From: Tenodera sinensis | Lineage: Eukaryota; Arthropoda; Insecta; Mantodea; Mantidae | NCBI GenBank assembly: GCA_030765045.1 | Contig: CM060965.1 | Span: forward strand, 19,234,085 to 19,298,084 | Reading direction: 5' to 3' | Length of the DNA: 64,000 nucleotides | Part shown: one piece after another, positions 45,509-56,560 of the stretch | How the letters are laid out: each line of letters starts with the position of its first letter | Position numbering within the stretch: position 1 is the first letter of the stretch | Notes under the pieces: model-generated | Database searches by the model: none | What the model was told of the DNA's origin: nothing | What the model saw: only the letters and a program-made list of their open reading frames with translations | Translations under genes and position numbers: made by a program

Positions 45509-45978
45509 TTGTGGGTCAAGGTGTTGTCTGTCTGACTGACTTTAGTTCAGATCACCGAAAGAAAAACTGGATCCGGGCTGTACCATATAATGGCAGGTAA
45601 ATATCACAATAGTGTTTACTACATTATCTATTAATCACGATTCTAATGGAATAATTACAGTGCCTCATATAGCCGTACTATTTGCTTGCCCTGGAAATTC
45701 CCCCTCTCCAATCACAGAAAGAAAAAACGTTACACTTGAGACTCGTTTGTTAGTTGTAACAGAAGGTAGGTAGTGTATTTGGCAGGCTGTGGTTTCTTGC
45801 CTTCTCTTGAAGCGTGTCCGCTTGAAAATTACTGTCTGAACATTTCTATTTGCCATAGACGCGTACATGTACATACATTGCTCAGATAATTCTGTATAAA
45901 AATCAGAGTTTGGAGGTTTTCATACACGTACTTCTACAATTCACAATTTCACTACCTACATAGGCACATTCTTTTATT

Positions 45979-47511
45979 ACTTCCTCTACTACGTATAGTA
46001 AGTAGGAAAAGTTTTGTATTCGATCCAAAATTTCGATGTCGAGATTTCACTGGAAATATGTTTTGAGGCCCTCTGAATCAAAATGAGAAAAATATCCGTG
46101 TATGCGAGTGGTGTGTGTGTGTATGTGTGTGTGTGTGAGTGGTGTGTGTGTGTGAGTGGTGTGTGTGTGCGTGGTGTGTGTGCCTGTGTGCATATGTGTG
46201 GTGTGTGCGTGCATGTGTGCGTGGTGTGTGTGCCTGTGTGCATATGTGTGGTGTGTGTAAGTGAGTGGTGTGTGTGCATGTGTGTGTGTGAGTGGTGTGT
46301 GTGTAAGTGAGTGGTGTGTGTGTGTGCGTGTGTGCCTGTGTGTGTAAGTGAGTTGTGTGTGTGTGTGTAAGTGGTGTGTGTGTGTAAGTGGTGTGTGTGT
46401 GTGAGTGGTGTGTGTGTAAGTGAGTGGTGTGTGTGTGCGTGGTGTGTGTGCCTGTGTGCATATGTGTGGTGTGTGTGTGTGCATATGTGTGGTGTGTGCG
46501 TGCATGTGTGCGTGGTGTGTGTGCCTGTGTGCATATGTGTGGTGTGTGTGTAAGTGAGTGGTGTGTGTGTGCGTGGTGTGTGTGTGTGTGTGTGCATATG
46601 TGTGGTGTGTGTGTAAGTGAGTGGTGTGTGTGCGTGGTGTGTGTGCCTGTGTGCATATGTGTGGTGTGTGCGTGCATGTGTGCGTGGTGTGTGTGTGTGT
46701 GTGTGCATATGTGTGGTGTGTGTGTAAGTGTGTGGTGTGTGTGAGTGGTGTGCCTGTGTGCATATGTGTGGTGTGTGCGTGCATGTGTGCGTGGTGTGTG
46801 TGCCTGTGTGCATATGTGTGGTGTGTGTGCATGTGTGTGTGTGTGTGTTTGTGAACAATACAACCAAAACGAAAAGTCGGTTAAAAACAAAACTTGGTAC
46901 TTAAGTATAATATCTTTCAACGATGTGACACGGAGATTTTGAAGAAAATTCCTCCACCCTAAACTACCCTTTACATGGAAACTTTTTTTTTTTAAATTTG
47001 ATTTTCTGGAAAAAAGCTAACACTTTTGATTAAAATGCCATATGTTTAATATATTTTATGGCAAGTGAAATATAGGTATATTTTGAATTTTCTAGCTATA
47101 GCCTGTGTAGTGCTGTTTACTCTTGATGAGGTTTGCATAGCGGGTAAACCGTAAGAAATAGACTAAATCTTATTATAGGTATAAAACATGGATCTCATTT
47201 AAAAATACAAGCTATGTTCAAACGCATTTTTTTTTTTTTTTGTAGTTAACCATTTCGGCTATGCTCGTTGGTATTTGTGTGAGTTTTGCAATTCTTAAAC
47301 TTTTCTCAAATAGAAGGTCGTTATTCACCATTTTATCTCTTGGCCGTGCAAAGAGAACGGAATTTCAAAGTCTTCATATAGCGACCAGCTTTAAAAAAGT
47401 TGACTATCGCTTAAAGCCTACTGTATTCCCATATTCGCCTTGCACCTACAACTAACATTAAAATATAAGAGGAATAAGAGTTTGTAAGAATAGTTAGTGC
47501 AATAGTAGAGA
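45979..47511 (+). mobile_element. Family R copy R7, swollen by a TG minisatellite
   Basis: Start acttcctctactacgtatag, end atagtagagaaag; landmarks on both sides of 46098-46850 are intact, so the copy is a normal R element with ~750 bp added at the TG position. Confidence 0.85.
46098..46850 (+). repeat. TG-based higher-order minisatellite, ~750 bp
   Basis: TG dinucleotides interrupted in a patterned way. Larger phrases recur: gtgtgcatatgtgtggtgtg about eight times, gcgtgcatgtgtgcgtgg several times, gtaagtgagtggtg several times. All frames on both strands are open over long stretches because no stop can form from these phrases; the His/Thr- and Cys/Val-rich products are artefacts. Confidence 0.95.
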
Positions 47512-48172
47512 AAGACACGTGAGTGCAACACTTCAGATTGTTTTAACCTGTAGGCATTTCCACCCTTAGAGTTGGGATTTCACTAAAAAAGGAAAGATAA
47601 ATAATGTCTAAAGTGTAGATGCTCACGTGATTTTCTATGCCAACTAAAACTAAGAGGTTTCAAATAACACTTTACATTTATATTCACTTTATATTAACCA
47701 CAATAAATGCAGAGAAATGCTCTCAAATTAAATAGTGCGGACTTTGATAGCATATTCAAAACGGGGGGAAAACATCCAGCACTTAAGTCAATATAAGGAT
47801 TCGTATAAGGATACGAAAACTAATATTTTGGAAACGGCTGACATTAAAAAAAAAAGGATTTTTGGCATGAACTGATATTTTTAAGTAGTTCTGGATATTT
47901 TCTAAGTTTCTAATTGTTTCTTCGCATGCAAAAGTCAACGAGAATGAAGGCTTTGTATGCTATTGATAGAGAAGTCAACATATATTTTATTCATCTATCT
48001 CAAACATTGGTGTAATAAAACTCCGATAGTTAAACAAAATTATTTATTCGGAGAGAAGTGATTGCTTGAAAATCTTCCTGGCAAACGTACATGGTATCTG
48101 ATTCGGATTAAATTTGGTTTTTGTCCGAATTTTCATTTTGTAATTATTCCTACTACTTGTAAACTTGAGAGA

Positions 48173-48184
<12 letters not shown>
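47512..48184. other. No gene recognised
   Basis: AT-rich, unassigned. Confidence 0.4.

Positions 48185-48232
<48 letters not shown>
48185..48232. repeat. (CA)n microsatellite
   Basis: About 48 bp of CA after a gcgcgcgc start; it ends eight bases before family R copy R8. Confidence 0.95.
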
Positions 48233-48235
<3 letters not shown>

Positions 48236-48240
48236 TTTTT

Positions 48241-49056
48241 ACTTTCTCTACTACTTATAGCAAGTAGGGGAAGTATAATATTGCACCCAAAACTTCGATG
48301 CCGAGATTTCGCCGACAATATGTTTTGAGGCCCCCTGAACACAAAGAAAAAGAATTTTTTAGAAAAAGTTCCCCGTATGTTTGTGTACAGCATAACTCAA
48401 AAACGAAAAGTCGTTTAAAAACAAAGGTTGGTATTTAAGTTATATATCTTTCTAGAATGTAATACGAAGACTTTGAAGAAAATTCCTTTACCCTAAACTG
48501 CCCTTTACGTGGAATATTTTTCGAAAGCTTTGATTTTTTCAAAAATGGCTCTAACGATTTTGATCAAAATGCCACATGTTTAAGATATTTTTATGGCAAA
48601 TTAAATGCATATTTTGAACTTTCTGGCTATGGTTCCTGTAGTTCTGTTTACTCTTTGTGACTCTTGCATAACTGGTAAACCGTACCATACACCAAATCTT
48701 ACTGTACAAAAATTGTAGGTCTCGTTAAAACACACTAGTTACGCCCAAATGCATTTTTATGGAGTGAGGCATTTCGAGATATTCCTTGTTATTTGTGTGA
48801 GTTATGCAATACGTATACTTTTCTGGAATATAAGGTCGCTATCCACTTTTTTATCTCTTGACCGTGAAAGGCATCGGAATCTCAAAGCTTTAAAAGATTT
48901 GACTAACACTCAAAAGCTACTGTATTCTCATATTCCCCTTGCACCTACAAGAAAGTTAGGAATAAGATAACTTCTGCGAATGTTTATCTCGACTAACATG
49001 AAGAAAATAGAAGAATAAGAGTTTGTAAGAATAGTGAGTACAAGGGCAGAGAAAGT
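48241..49056 (+). mobile_element. Family R copy R8
   Basis: ACTTTCTCTACTACTTATAG start, gggcagagaaagt end. At the TG position it reads only cgtatgtttgtgtac, so the tract is absent. Confidence 0.85.
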
Positions 49057-49586
49057 CATATGAGTGCAACACATTAAATTTTTTTCTAAACCTACTTTTT
49101 GGGTTCAGGGAACTCAAAAGTGTATTTCCGATGAGACCTCCATCAATGTTCGGAAGGAATTCATATTACAGATAAGAGTAAAGGAAAAGAAACTTGTCTG
49201 TTTCTTTTTTATGTACAGTACCTACTTTGTCGAAGGAAAAGTGTTTGCATAACATCCATTTTGGGCGCATAGAAGGTTCAGACATTCCGTCGCGTGCCCC
49301 GTGTTTTTCTAAAGCTATTAACATGCTCTACAGACAAAATAAGAAAAAAGAATCCTGAAGAACAAACGAAAGACGGAATCAATTGTTGAAATACCATCGT
49401 ATTGCAAGTAGTTGCAATACAGCATTTCTTCTTGTTTTAATATAGGAAAATGTTACTCTGATCCATAAAACTGATTGTAATAAACAAGAAGCACATTAAA
49501 TAAAGCACCAAGTTGATATAATGGCAAGCGTACTAAAAAGCGGTGCTAATTTAATACAAAGCCTTCTTTAGTTTACTAACAGCTTA

Positions 49587-49667
<81 letters not shown>

Positions 49668-50500
49668 GCCGATAAAACATTTGCGAACCTTAAAGCTCGT
49701 AAAATAGAATGAGATAGGTACATAGACATGAGCAAGATGACAATCGCCAGAAGCAGGACGGAGATGGTGGAGGAAGTGGTGATGATTGGATGGAGCAGGT
49801 GATGTGGTGATCATGCCCTGTCTACATTTTCCCTGCCACTATTGATATATTTGATAGTTATACTTGATTTCTGTGTCTTTGGGGAGGAATTAATGGTTAA
49901 CATCGCCATAGAAAGAAATGTGACATATGTAGCGGCAGCTTTTGGAACTAAAGAAAATGAAAATCGATGTGATGGAATGCGATGCACCTAGTGATAACAC
50001 CTAAGACATAAGTACCCAAAATCTGCATTCAAATTTCAAATGAACTTCTCTTGCCTTTCGAATGATTTAAATAAAATGCACTTAGCTTTTGATGGACGAT
50101 ACGCTTCTATAGTAATCTAATGTAAAACTCAGATTTATTCAGGGAGGTCTTAGAATATTAAAACAAATACATTTAGAGAACAAATAAATATATTTTAGTG
50201 AGAAAGAGATGTTTTGCGTTCACGAGATAAAATTACGTGAACATTAAGATATAGCTGTCCACTGACTTGTTTACGAAGCGACTGGGAAATCATACAAAAG
50301 TTGATATTTAAGGAGTATAAGAAATAAGTGATTTTTTGTTTCATAATAAATAACGTTTTTTAGCCTGAGCAGTGAAGGACGGACGTTTTTATTCTATATA
50401 TTTACTTGAACATAGACACACCTTTTGGACAATAAATAAGAAACAAAAGCATCCCAAGACCAAGCACCGAGCCACTGGATATTTGTAAAGTGCTGAGCTC
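49057..50500. other. No gene; contains (TAA)n
   Basis: A pure (TAA)n array lies at 49587-49668. Remaining sequence is AT-rich with no motif. Confidence 0.5.
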
Positions 50501-50504
50501 CGGC

Positions 50505-51130
50505 ATTGTTGAGGTGAACTGCATCTGCCTGTGTTTTTCTCAGTCACTCACTCCCTCCCTCCCAGAAGCCACACCCGCGTTTAGCTGCTAATTAAATTGC
50601 ATAGGGTCAGTGGCCTGTCCCGGTAAGTTGCAGAAGATGACCGCGTGCAAGCCGATTGTGGCCAACAAAGGCCGGAATGTAACATAGTGTTGTCTAGGAC
50701 TTACCTGATAGTTTGGTCGAGAGTAAGGTGAGACGAGAGGTTGTTGTGATGCTGCCTGCTCCAGCTATTGATCCCGCGGCCGTGTGTTCGCTCCTCTTGC
50801 CTCTGTCTACGTCTTCTTCAACCCGCCACCGAACGTTTCCGAGCTCGCCCGAGCGAAGGACCCACCCCACGCCAAGACAACAGCCGGTCGGTACCTGCCC
50901 TGCGTGATAATGGGGGAGTAGCAACCCCTCTACTTAGAATTGTCTTCCTTCGGTGTTACCTACCATGTCGGGTCATTTGCCACTCCTGCAAATTGCCTGC
51001 CCTCAGACTCGAGATTGCGACTTAATTACATTTTCGTCATTTTCCAAAAAGGTGCTCTAAGAAAGGCAGAAAGAGGGAAAGTACCTTTGCTTTCCTTATT
51101 CATGAGACTTTTGTCATCAAGTGCTTAGAC
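50505..51130 (+). promoter_or_regulatory. CpG-rich 5' region, possible promoter and 5' UTR
   Basis: 50740-50900 is the most CpG-dense non-SINE stretch of the window (ccgcggccg, gagctcgcccgagcg). A consensus donor cggtaagt lies at 50621-50628, and gtcatcaagtgcttag before 51129 could be an acceptor, allowing a spliced 5' leader to the exon at 51137. No TATA box or initiator was identified. A transcript is inferred, not shown. Confidence 0.4.
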
Positions 51131-51136
51131 CAAAAC

Positions 51137-51199
51137 ATGGCTGCCACTCTTGATGATGATGACCCTAGAATAGTGGTGCGCGACCCTTCCGGGAACCGC
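51137..51199 (+). CDS. Candidate first coding exon of a host gene, product unknown
   Basis: ATG in a strong context (caaaacATGG) opens 21 codons: MAATLDDDDPRIVV, then RDPSGNR, followed at once by GTGAGT, a near-ideal donor, leaving phase 0. The upstream frame is open back to a TAA at 51023 with no earlier in-frame ATG. If unspliced, the frame stops at about 51259. An acidic run (LDDDD) near the N-terminus fits a cytoplasmic or scaffold protein but identifies nothing. The next exon is not evident in this window, so the intron would be long. No homologue is recognised. The case rests on start context, donor, codon makeup and the CpG-rich upstream region. Confidence 0.45.
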
Positions 51200-51486
51200 G
51201 TGAGTCTACATTTATTTCTCCATAACTACACCAAAAGCATTCTTTTTCATTTACGATGAATATCGAAACAAATCGCACAAAAAGCTAGGATTTAGGAAAG
51301 CTAGAATAGATATACACTCACAATATGTCAAACGGTAAAACCAATGATAGAAAAACATAAATAATACAATAAAGATACTAATTCATGCTTCATGGACTGA
51401 AATGTAAACAACATAGCAATGTGTTAAATGCGAGCTACAAATAAACCTACATAAAACACCCGTGCAATATGTTTTACCTTCATATG
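51200..51486. other. Possible intron start, nothing else
   Basis: AT-rich sequence after the candidate donor; no features seen. Confidence 0.35.
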
Positions 51487-51614
51487 ACTTTCTCTATCCA
51501 CTATCGTTTATTTTATACGCCTTCAGAAAATATTCTCACGAAAGCTTTCTAGTTATTTCATGTTAAGCAAACCTAAAAACGTATAAATTTAGACTTTCAC
51601 GGCCGGTGTCATGA

Positions 51615-51808
51615 CTATTAGCTAAGTTTATCTCTTCCGGGCTTTTAGGCCGTGTTCTAGAAGGCATCGAAGATACTGACGTTTCGCTCAAAATATTCGA
51701 ACATCTAACCCTGAAGATGCCAAGCGAAGAACTTGGAGAAACGTCGGTATCTTCGATGCCTTCTAGAACACGGCCTAGAAGCCCGGAAGAGATAAACTTA
51801 GCTAATAG
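51615..51808. mobile_element. Penelope-like foldback terminal structure, copy 1
   Basis: 70-bp arms 51615-51684 and 51739-51808 are reverse complements with two mismatches, separated by 54 bases. Just outside is tttcacggccgg, shared with copy 2 (tttcacggcaat). The loop and the start of the right arm contain CTGAAGA and GAAAC in hammerhead order. Long terminal repeats with hammerhead motifs are known for Penelope-like elements; no reverse transcriptase is present here, so assignment is by structure. Confidence 0.6.
51706..51749 (+). ncRNA. Hammerhead ribozyme-like core, copy 1
   Basis: Order: stem I strand acc (51708-51710), CTGAAGA (51711-51717), stem II CCAAG/CTTGG (51720-51724, 51732-51736) with loop CGAAGAA, GAAA (51738-51741), self-complementary ACGT as a minimal stem III, GTC cleavage triplet (51743-51745), then GGT (51746-51748) pairing with acc. 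One to two extra bases sit between the core and stem II. A two-base-pair stem III would favour a dimeric form. Activity untested. Confidence 0.5.
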
Positions 51809-51898
51809 ACACTTAAAATCATCGATCTGGATCGGGTTTGAATCCGCGACCTCGAGATTAGCAGGTCAACGTCTAACCAATTGAGCCACCCAAGCCGA
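51809..51898 (-). mobile_element. SINE group S2 head fragment, reverse
   Basis: Minus strand: ggcttgggtggctcaattgg, gcggattcaaacccg. Directly follows the foldback; body missing. Confidence 0.7.
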
Positions 51899-52022
51899 CA
51901 GGAAGTAGGACGTTTTAAAAGCGTGTCGCTAGAAGTTAGACAATAGTATTTCTATTACATCGCAAGAAACGACTGAATAGTGACAGCACTTTAAAAAAGT
52001 ACAGTGTTGAAGTTTCCAAACA

Positions 52023-52240
<218 letters not shown>

Positions 52241-52782
52241 CTCGGAAATTACTGATGCCACAACGGTTATTTCGAATAAATTGTGTGTTTTAAGGACTTC
52301 TACATCTTCTGTCTAATAAGTCTTATCGTTTGCTAGTTATATAATAATACACAACATGTGTTCCAAAGATAACTTCGCAGGCTATTATCAAAAAATTCAT
52401 GATATGCATTTTATTTGTTATGTAGATGTTTCAAACGTGTGGTATTTTAATCAAAATTGTTAGAGCTATTTTTAAGAAAAGCGAAAATAACGAAGCATTT
52501 TTCATGTAAGGGGTAGTTTGGATTGGGGAATTTTGTTAAGGATATTCACCTCTCATGCTTAAACAGTATCTGACTCCAACGTAAAGTTTGGTATTTATCC
52601 TAAATTTCGTCTTAAGTAACATTGTTTATAGACACATAGCTAAGTAAGAGAGAAACTAAAAATAAGGGTAAAGAACTGTGACAAGATAAAATATAGCAGA
52701 ACTATCGAAGTTTAACAATATTATGTCATTTGTAGGATTTCAAGCTTTCACGGCAATGATTATTAATAAGAGCCTCTGGAGT

Positions 52783-52949
52783 TACCAGCCGTGCGATGTT
52801 GATAAAGTTGGACGGCGTCAAGTAACCCGCACCCCCCCCCCCGGGGGCAAATATACACTGCCCGGCAGGAGAAATGCTCACCTGAAGAAGGCCACAGAAT
52901 GAAGATGGCCGAAAGCTCGAGCAACTTTATCAACATCGCACGGCTGGTA
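52783..52949. mobile_element. Penelope-like foldback terminal structure, copy 2
   Basis: Perfect 28-bp arms 52783-52810 and 52922-52949 (gcgatgttgataaagttg in the left one). The region between holds a 10-C run and a second hammerhead-like core. Arms differ in sequence from copy 1, so this is a different subfamily with the same architecture. Confidence 0.6.
52876..52922 (+). ncRNA. Hammerhead ribozyme-like core, copy 2
   Basis: CTGAAGA (52882-52888), stem II GGCCA/TGGCC (52890-52894, 52906-52910), GAAA (52911-52914), self-complementary AGCT as stem III, then CTC at the cleavage position. Stem I is weaker than in copy 1 (gctc and gagc can pair only by skipping two bases). Probably degenerate. 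Confidence 0.4.
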
Positions 52950-53205
52950 CCAACATCGGCAAAGGCGAGCCGAAGCACCGCAAACATACTAGAATAAAAA
53001 TATTCTAGAAGCGGCACGGCTCGCCGACAAATGCGCGTCCACGCAACCTCGTTCCTAAGCCACACACATGTTCCGGCAGAGGCCCTCGCCTCGGAAAATA
53101 TTCAGGAGCTGTCCCCTGCCCGCGCAGGAAAACATCGGGAAAGTGTATATAAGAAGTGTAGATAGTGCAGTGCGCTGGGACGCATATTTCTGGTGTGCCC
53201 AGTGA

Positions 53206-53208
<3 letters not shown>

Positions 53209-53268
<60 letters not shown>

Positions 53269-53294
53269 CAGCCATACATACATACATACATACA

Positions 53295-53324
<30 letters not shown>
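53209..53324. repeat. (TG)n followed by (CATA)n
   Basis: TG at 53209-53265, then CATA at 53273-53324. Directly upstream of the LINE-like tail, as is the TG patch before the 36.9-kb copy. Confidence 0.95.
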
Positions 53325-53326
<2 letters not shown>

Positions 53327-53525
53327 AGCCAAAAACTGAACAGAACTTAAAGGACATAAGAAAACTATTCTCGGTGACCGATAGACGGTCACCGTATGGG
53401 TTTTTGCACAAACCGAAAACTATAATTAGTTATAAGTAAGCAAATTGTATATAAATGTCAAATATAGCCTGTAAGCTGGGCCCTATGTACCGGCACCAGG
53501 CCAATACTTTATAATAATAAACAAA
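53325..53525 (+). mobile_element. LINE-like 3' tail with hairpin, second copy
   Basis: GGTGACCG (53373-53380) and CGGTCACC (53386-53393) form an 8-bp stem with a 5-base loop; then tatgggttt, tgtaagctgggccc, accggcaccagg and an aataaacaaa end. Homologous to 36890-37085. Confidence 0.65.
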
Positions 53526-53822
53526 CCCGAGAAGCTCTTATTATTGACAAGTCATTTGTCGATCAGACATTAGTGTTCCCCATCAAGAAGACAGAGGGCA
53601 GCAGTGTTGTCGATTTTCAATTCGGCAGTCCTTTTCAGTGATAGTATAAATGAAAATGACGGTGATACGGAGCAATTGGCGAAATGATTGGCAGGGGAAA
53701 CTGGAGTAACAGGGAAAATGTCGCAATTAACACTTCAGCAAGAAAGAGAAGACGTTATAGAGGACAAAGTAACTAAATCATATAACATTAAGGGGAGGGG
53801 GGATCTGATTGTGCATTTACAT
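53526..53822. other. No gene recognised
   Basis: Unassigned sequence before family R copy R9. Confidence 0.4.
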
Positions 53823-53916
53823 GACTCTCTACCCACTCTTCTTATAAAATGTATGCTTCTACTTCTGTTAACCAAGATAACCTCTCATTACACATTTACG
53901 TATTTCCTTGTAGGTA

Positions 53917-54156
53917 GGGCGGCGCCGTGGCCGAGCGGTTAGCGCGCTCGCCTACCACCTAGGCGGCCCGGGTTCGATCCCAGGGACCCGCATGTGGTAT
54001 TCGTGGTGGACGAAGCGACGTCAGGGCGGGTTTTCTCCGGGTACTCCGGTTTTCCCCGCCATCTCATTCCACCGGTGCTCCATCTTCATGTATCATCAGT
54101 GTCACCGCCTGCGGTGCCGTAGTAGTAAAAGCGGGCGTTAAACACTACAACAACAC
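53917..54156 (+). mobile_element. SINE group S1 with 12-bp TSD
   Basis: tccttgtaggta at 53905-53916 and 54157-54168. A box tggccgagcgg (53928-53938) and B box ggttcgatccc (53971-53981) are intact, separated by 32 bases as in a class II tRNA. The body ends cactacaacaacac, a CAA-type tail like that of the LINE at 3602-3788, which might supply its retrotransposition machinery. Confidence 0.93.
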
Positions 54157-54647
54157 TCCTTGTAGGTATAAGAAGACTAAGCCGACAGTCAGATTTTTGC
54201 AAAGCGTGTCGCTATGTGATACTTCTTACATGACCACGAGAAAAACGAATAGCGACTTACACTTTAAAAAGTATTTAAAAAAACAAGTGACAGAGCATAT
54301 GTCGGAACTGGTTAACGCCACAAAAATGTTTATTTAACATAAATTGCGTGGCTTAACGAGATGTACATTTTATGTGCGGTAAGATTTTCTTTACCTCTTA
54401 CGGTGTACGAGTTATACAAAAGTCATTCAGAGTGAAGAGGATTTCACAGGCTATTTCTAGAAAATTCAAGATGTACGTTTTATTTATCAAGTTCGTTAAA
54501 CATGTATTTTAACCATAATCGTTAGAGCCCTTTTTGAAGAATAAAAAATAACGTAATATTTTTCATGTAAGGGTAGTTTGGGGTGAGGGGATTTTCATGA
54601 AAATGTTCGTGTCGCATGCTTCAAAAATGCCGATATGAATATCAGGT

Positions 54648-54970
54648 TTAGTACTGTAACAAAATCGACAATTCGACAAATCCCACTTCTGAACCAGCGT
54701 GACAAAATGACAAAGGTCCAGTCTGATTACTTTACTGCCACTTTATTTACCTCTAACTGAATGCACAAATACATTTCTCTTTTACTGACGTTAACATAGT
54801 CTTCAGTCTTTCGCGATATTACAACTCACAACTGCTTTCTTCTCGTAACCTTGACTCATTCCTTTCACAGTCTTCACTTTCTCTGTCTCTCAAACACTAA
54901 CTCTGACAATACAATCACTCAACACTAATGACTGCTTCGCTATCCTTCATGACGCGACGACACATGCTAC

Positions 54971-55031
<61 letters not shown>

Positions 55032-55371
55032 TACGCGCACAATCTATCTCTCAAACTAAGAACAGACTGACTCCTGTCTGTAACTCACTCACTCTGCTCG
55101 TTGATTCGCCTCCTTATATAGCGAGGATGGCGTAATGTGAAGCTTTATCGAACCTCAACAAGTACGCCGGCCGCCAGAAACTTCTTGAATAATCTGGAAA
55201 ACCCCTTTAACGTGACGCGCTCATTGTTGTTGGTAACGTATAAACTAGCAGTCGCGCGAGGCAACTTGACCTTGAGCTTCTTTGATACACGTATTGCCTG
55301 CCATGTAGTGTGGGACAGCTTGACCTTGACCGTGTTGTGCGCCGCGGCCAGCTTCACAATATTTAGCTGGT
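54648..55371 (-). mobile_element. LTR (A) plus primer site of another LTR retrotransposon
   Basis: On the minus strand the LTR (55358 down to 54700) begins TGTGAAGCTGGCCG, has tatataagga near 55111-55120 and aataaag near 54750, ends ttttgtca, and is followed by tggttcagaagtgggatt (54679-54696), a tRNA-Leu-type primer site. It includes a (CA)n tract at 54972-55028. The internal region stops within ~50 bases. Confidence 0.65.
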
Positions 55372-55723
55372 GTTTCTTTTTTCAGTCATGCTGTTCACAG
55401 ACTCATCCATATGAACTTTTCGAAAAATTGTTTTTTTTATTCAGAACGATTCAAAACGATTTTTCTGTGAAACCTCTATACCGAACTTTTCAGTATTAGA
55501 GAAGTGAAAATCAGAGAAGCAATTTGGCGAAAGAATAGAATGTGAAATGAAGATGTAAGAGATAATCAAAATGTTACACTATTACGTAAATAAGATGAGA
55601 GACGAGAGAGGGATTGGTGAGTTCATACTTCTGCAACGAATGTTCAACTGCCACTGTACGCATGTACCAGTGTTGCCAACTGCCAAAAATGTTGAATCTT
55701 GCTACAGGTCGAACAAAATTCCG

Positions 55724-55820
55724 CTACAGAAATAAAAACATAACTACTATAAAAATTATATTAACATACCTTCCTCCATGAGGTGTTAGATGACCAAGAG
55801 AGAGATTAATAGTAGTGAAG

Positions 55821-55912
<92 letters not shown>

Positions 55913-56044
55913 GGTCGGGGGAGTCGGCGTGCTGACTCCCGCCACCCCCAACCTGCACTCCTCCGTGGCCTTGGCTGCGGCTGGAGGACGCAGCGGCCGG
56001 GCGATGTGGGTAACCTCTGAATAAGGGGAAGACGCCCTAGGGAA

Positions 56045-56100
<56 letters not shown>
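55724..56100. repeat. Two (ATT)n arrays bracketing a GC-rich 130-bp segment
   Basis: ATT at 55820-55911 and 56046-56099. The segment between (gtcggcgtgctgactcc ... agacgccctagggaaatt) looks like a retroelement 3' end whose tail is the second ATT array. Confidence 0.75.
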
Positions 56101-56101
<1 letters not shown>

Positions 56102-56170
56102 AATATGGTGTACCTGAATTGTCCATTAACGGGCTTAATAAACTTTTTGCGACAAAATGGCAATATGATA

Positions 56171-56487
56171 AGTCCCACTCCTAACACCATTGTGACAAAA
56201 TGATAGAAAAATGACTGTGACAAACCTTGTTGCTTTTTCAATAACTTTATTTCTCTTCTAAAACTCGGGCACAAAAACACAGTTTTGTTTTATCGTTAAC
56301 ATAGTCTACAATTTTATTCGTCGAGACCTTCCAATTCATAGCTGCTCTGTCTTACCGTGACTTTGACAGATACTTCACGATCTTTCAGTTCTAGTCTGGC
56401 TCACAAACTGCTGGCTTCCACGATCACACTAAAACTGCTTCACACAACTCCGACGCGAGGATTAAATGTCCCAAAACTATGTCGGAC

Positions 56488-56560
<73 letters not shown>

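Larger units (their letters stand above)
53823..55512 (-). mobile_element. Family R copy R9, hosting a SINE and an LTR fragment
   Basis: acatgactctctacccactc start; family sequence continues 54157-54650 and 55372-55512 (catgctgttcacagactc ... cagtattagagaagt). Gaps are explained by the S1 SINE and the LTR sequence. Confidence 0.75.

Noticed and set aside
45989..46920. Overlapping 261-292-codon minus-strand frames, His/Thr-rich
   Set aside because: They lie wholly on the TG minisatellite, and all three frames are open because its phrases cannot make stops. No unique coding sequence.
54700..55358. 120-codon plus-strand frame 55137-55499 as a gene
   Set aside because: It lies antisense within LTR A and runs into family R sequence.
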